A stretch of DNA of 64,000 bases from positions 4,749,501 through 4,813,500 of the forward strand of contig JAEOAD010000005.1 in NCBI GenBank assembly GCA_036365145.1. The letters run 5' to 3'. The notes under the pieces were generated by a model. It was not told the DNA's origin. It did no database searches and saw only the letters and a program-made list of their open reading frames with translations. Shown piece after piece: positions 62,220 through 64,000 of the stretch. Source of the DNA: Orientallactaga sibirica. Taxonomy: Eukaryota > Chordata > Mammalia > Rodentia > Dipodidae. Both the position numbers and the translations under genes were made by a program. Positions within the stretch are counted from its first letter, which is position 1. Each line of letters begins with the position of its first letter.

Positions 62220-63060
62220 CAGGGCAGGACACCCATACCCCCCTCTCCGATGCTCAGTGGGTATCACGGAAGAGGAGGTTAAAGAATGTTTACTAAGGGG
62301 CTGGAGAGATGGCTTAGCAGATAAGGCGCCTGCCTGCTAAGCCTAAGAACACTGGTTCCAATCTCCAGCGGTTCCAATCTCCAGGTCCCACGTTTAGCCA
62401 GATGCAAAGTGACGCAAGGGTGCAATGCCGCACTTGACCACAAGGGGGCACACGCATCTGGATTTTGTTCGCAGCAGCTGAGACACTGCTGGCGCGCCCA
62501 TCTGGTCTGTCTTTCTCTCCCTCTGTCTATCTCTCTCTGTCTCTCTCTCCAAAAATAAATAAAAAAATAATTTTAAAAAGAATGTTTACTAAGAACCAGA
62601 CGATGGGGAGGAGAGCTGTGCAGATGCTGCCGTGTGGGCGCAGCACGCTGCTACCATCAGGAACTCACAATAGCTATGGTTTCCAGCACAAGACGGAGCC
62701 TGTTCACATTTCATCATGGATGACGGAGGGGTTCACAAGATCTCTCTTATCCCAGAGTAGCTATCACCGTTAATGGTTCCTGGAGGAAGAGGAGGAGGAG
62801 GAGGAGGAGGAAGATGAGTCGTGTTCTTCAGTGATGTAGCCGTTGGTAAACTGCCCATACTCCAGGAAATAATCCCTTACCCACGGTCATTCAGGCAACC
62901 CTCATCTAACTCAGAGGGTCACAGATGAAGAAAAGACATGAGAGTGGAAGATTAGTTGGGAAGAAAAAAAGGGTTTAGTGGGAGAGAGGGTAGTGGGAGG
63001 TGAGCATAATCAAAATACTTTATCCACACACGTAAAATTGTCAAAAATAAAATTATAAGG
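62220..63060 (+). mobile_element. L1 3' UTR, split by a SINE
   Basis: The text ggtatcacggaagaggaggt, agaactcacaatagctatgg, catttcatcatggatgacgg, ttcttcagtgatgtagccgt, aacccacggtcattc-like text and tgtcaaaaataaaattataa follows the rodent L1 3' UTR to its end. A (GGA)n run at 62786-62811 has grown inside. Confidence 0.8.
62298..62577 (+). mobile_element. B2-like SINE, long subfamily with duplicated B box
   Basis: It begins gggctggagagatggcttag and has ggttccaatctccag twice at 62354-62384. The exact 17-bp target duplication AAAGAATGTTTACTAAG is at 62281-62297 and 62578-62594. Confidence 0.97.
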
Positions 63061-64000
63061 AAATTATCTTGGAGAAATAATAATTCTTTTCTCTCCAAGC
63101 TATATTCTTTCTCTTTTTTTTTTTTTTTCTGGTGGCCATGCAAATTTTGTTGTAAGGTAGGTGGAACTTTTCCATGATAGCTCTTCTGTGGTTGAGAGAT
63201 TTGCTTTTGACCATTGACCCCACATCATAATAATCACAGATGCTAAATCCACAGTGGTACAGGGTCAGCCTTCCCAGGAGGCATTTCATTCTAGAAGCGA
63301 ATGTATTCCTGTATAGATTTCCGATGTGTACACTATGGAAACCAGGCAGGCTGGGGCAGAGGTGTTTGCTGATAACGCCCCTCAGCCGGGCAGGGTGACT
63401 GCAGCTCAGCTACCCACCTCCCCGAGGGCCACGCAGGGCACAGACCAGCGCTGGGAAGAAGCAGGATGGCCCCTCTGCAATCTCCAAGGTCCTCTTGTTA
63501 CAAGGATGGAATACAGAAGAAACAATTCTTGCTTAGCCAGGGGGCCCCAAAGGATACAGGAAATGGCAAGAGGAAGTAGGGTTCCAGGACACTGGAGGTC
63601 AGAGCGGGGTTCAGACCAGTGAGCGCTCACCAAGGGCTACGGGGAAGCGAGAGACCTCCGTGGAAAGTCACGGGAAGTCAAGGGCAAAGGCGTCACTCAC
63701 AGCCTCACTCACTGCCCCGCCTGCCTAGAGCCAGCCCAGGCACTTCCTGCTCGTTTCCTTTCCATGGAGCGATTAAGTGAAGGCAGGGGAATCCAAAAGA
63801 CATGTGAAAGTTTTAATAAAGTGTCTTCCCTGTGCTTCACAGAACAAGTCCTGCTGGCTGTTTCCGACCATGGGCAAGGAAGCTGCCATACGGGCGCACA
63901 GACCTCTGAAATGTGCCCTCCTGCCCTGAGGCCAAGTACGGGAATGAATAAGAAGAAGAAAACTTGAGGGAGTGGGAGATAGGCAGTGCAGCCTGAATGA
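63061..64000. other. Unique sequence, GC-richer after 63320
   Basis: A T run at 63114-63128 is the only simple repeat. From about 63340 to 63780 the DNA is GC-richer with scattered CpGs and free of SINEs. Frames at 63326-63622 and 63406-63633 are on opposite strands and lack family features. Confidence 0.45.

Noticed and set aside
1653..62577. B2-like and ID SINEs as tRNA genes
   Set aside because: They keep Pol III A and B boxes but lack a foldable tRNA cloverleaf and carry SINE bodies and tails.

Overview
This is a 64 kb piece of mammalian nuclear DNA, almost certainly from a rodent. I find no protein-coding gene or intact gene fragment I can support. The rodent assignment rests on the repeats. 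7SL-derived B1 monomers, a tRNA-derived B2-like SINE, B4 and ID elements, and L1 3' ends occur in both orientations and at many ages. The B1 consensus (ending in 'gagaccctaccttgaaaaacc'-type tails) and the very abundant B2-like SINE ('ctggagagatggcttag', then a pyrimidine run and AAATAAATAAA tail) fit a dipodoid (jerboa-type) rodent better than mouse or rat. That species call is inference.

Layout. 0-5 kb: a truncated B1, a tailless 7SL pseudogene carrying a second B1 insertion, three full B2-like SINEs, an AT-rich unique block (2.8-3.9 kb) and an L1 3' end. 5-8 kb: a MaLR-type LTR and an L1 ORF2 3' fragment broken by SINEs. 9-12.5 kb: MaLR, a long purine tract, an antisense B4 and nested SINEs. 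12.9-15.2 kb: a MaLR LTR, then a 1.7 kb minisatellite of 23-bp units that is open in all three plus-strand frames. 17-19 kb: an old L1 broken by B2-like and B4 elements, then a Tigger DNA transposon fossil. 20-21.2 kb: three SINEs stacked at one target site. 22.9-23.4 kb: a promoter-like degenerate array with GC boxes, GGCCAAT and TATAAGG. 24-30 kb: SINEs, a MLT1-type LTR, an LTR-like stretch and an L1 3' end. 30.8-32.1 kb: a mostly unique block with clustered GATA motifs. 35-39 kb: MaLR LTRs, an L1 3' end and an ERV1-type solo LTR. 41-52 kb: three degraded L1s. One of them holds a 78-bp x 6 minisatellite grown out of its own ORF2 sequence and a nest of B4, B1 and B2-like elements. 52-63 kb: dense SINEs, MaLR LTRs, an antisense solo LTR and an L1 3' UTR. 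The last 700 bp are GC-richer and unique.

How the parts fit: the window reads as intergenic or deep intronic DNA shaped by L1-driven retroposition. Target-site duplications are visible at many SINEs and allow relative dating. The parts that ordinary repeat classes do not explain are the 23-bp array, the 78-bp L1-derived array, the promoter-motif array, the tailless 7SL copy, the B-box-duplicated SINE subfamily and an isolated 39-nt exon-like segment with strong splice sites. All coordinates of interspersed repeats are approximate by a few bases to tens of bases.
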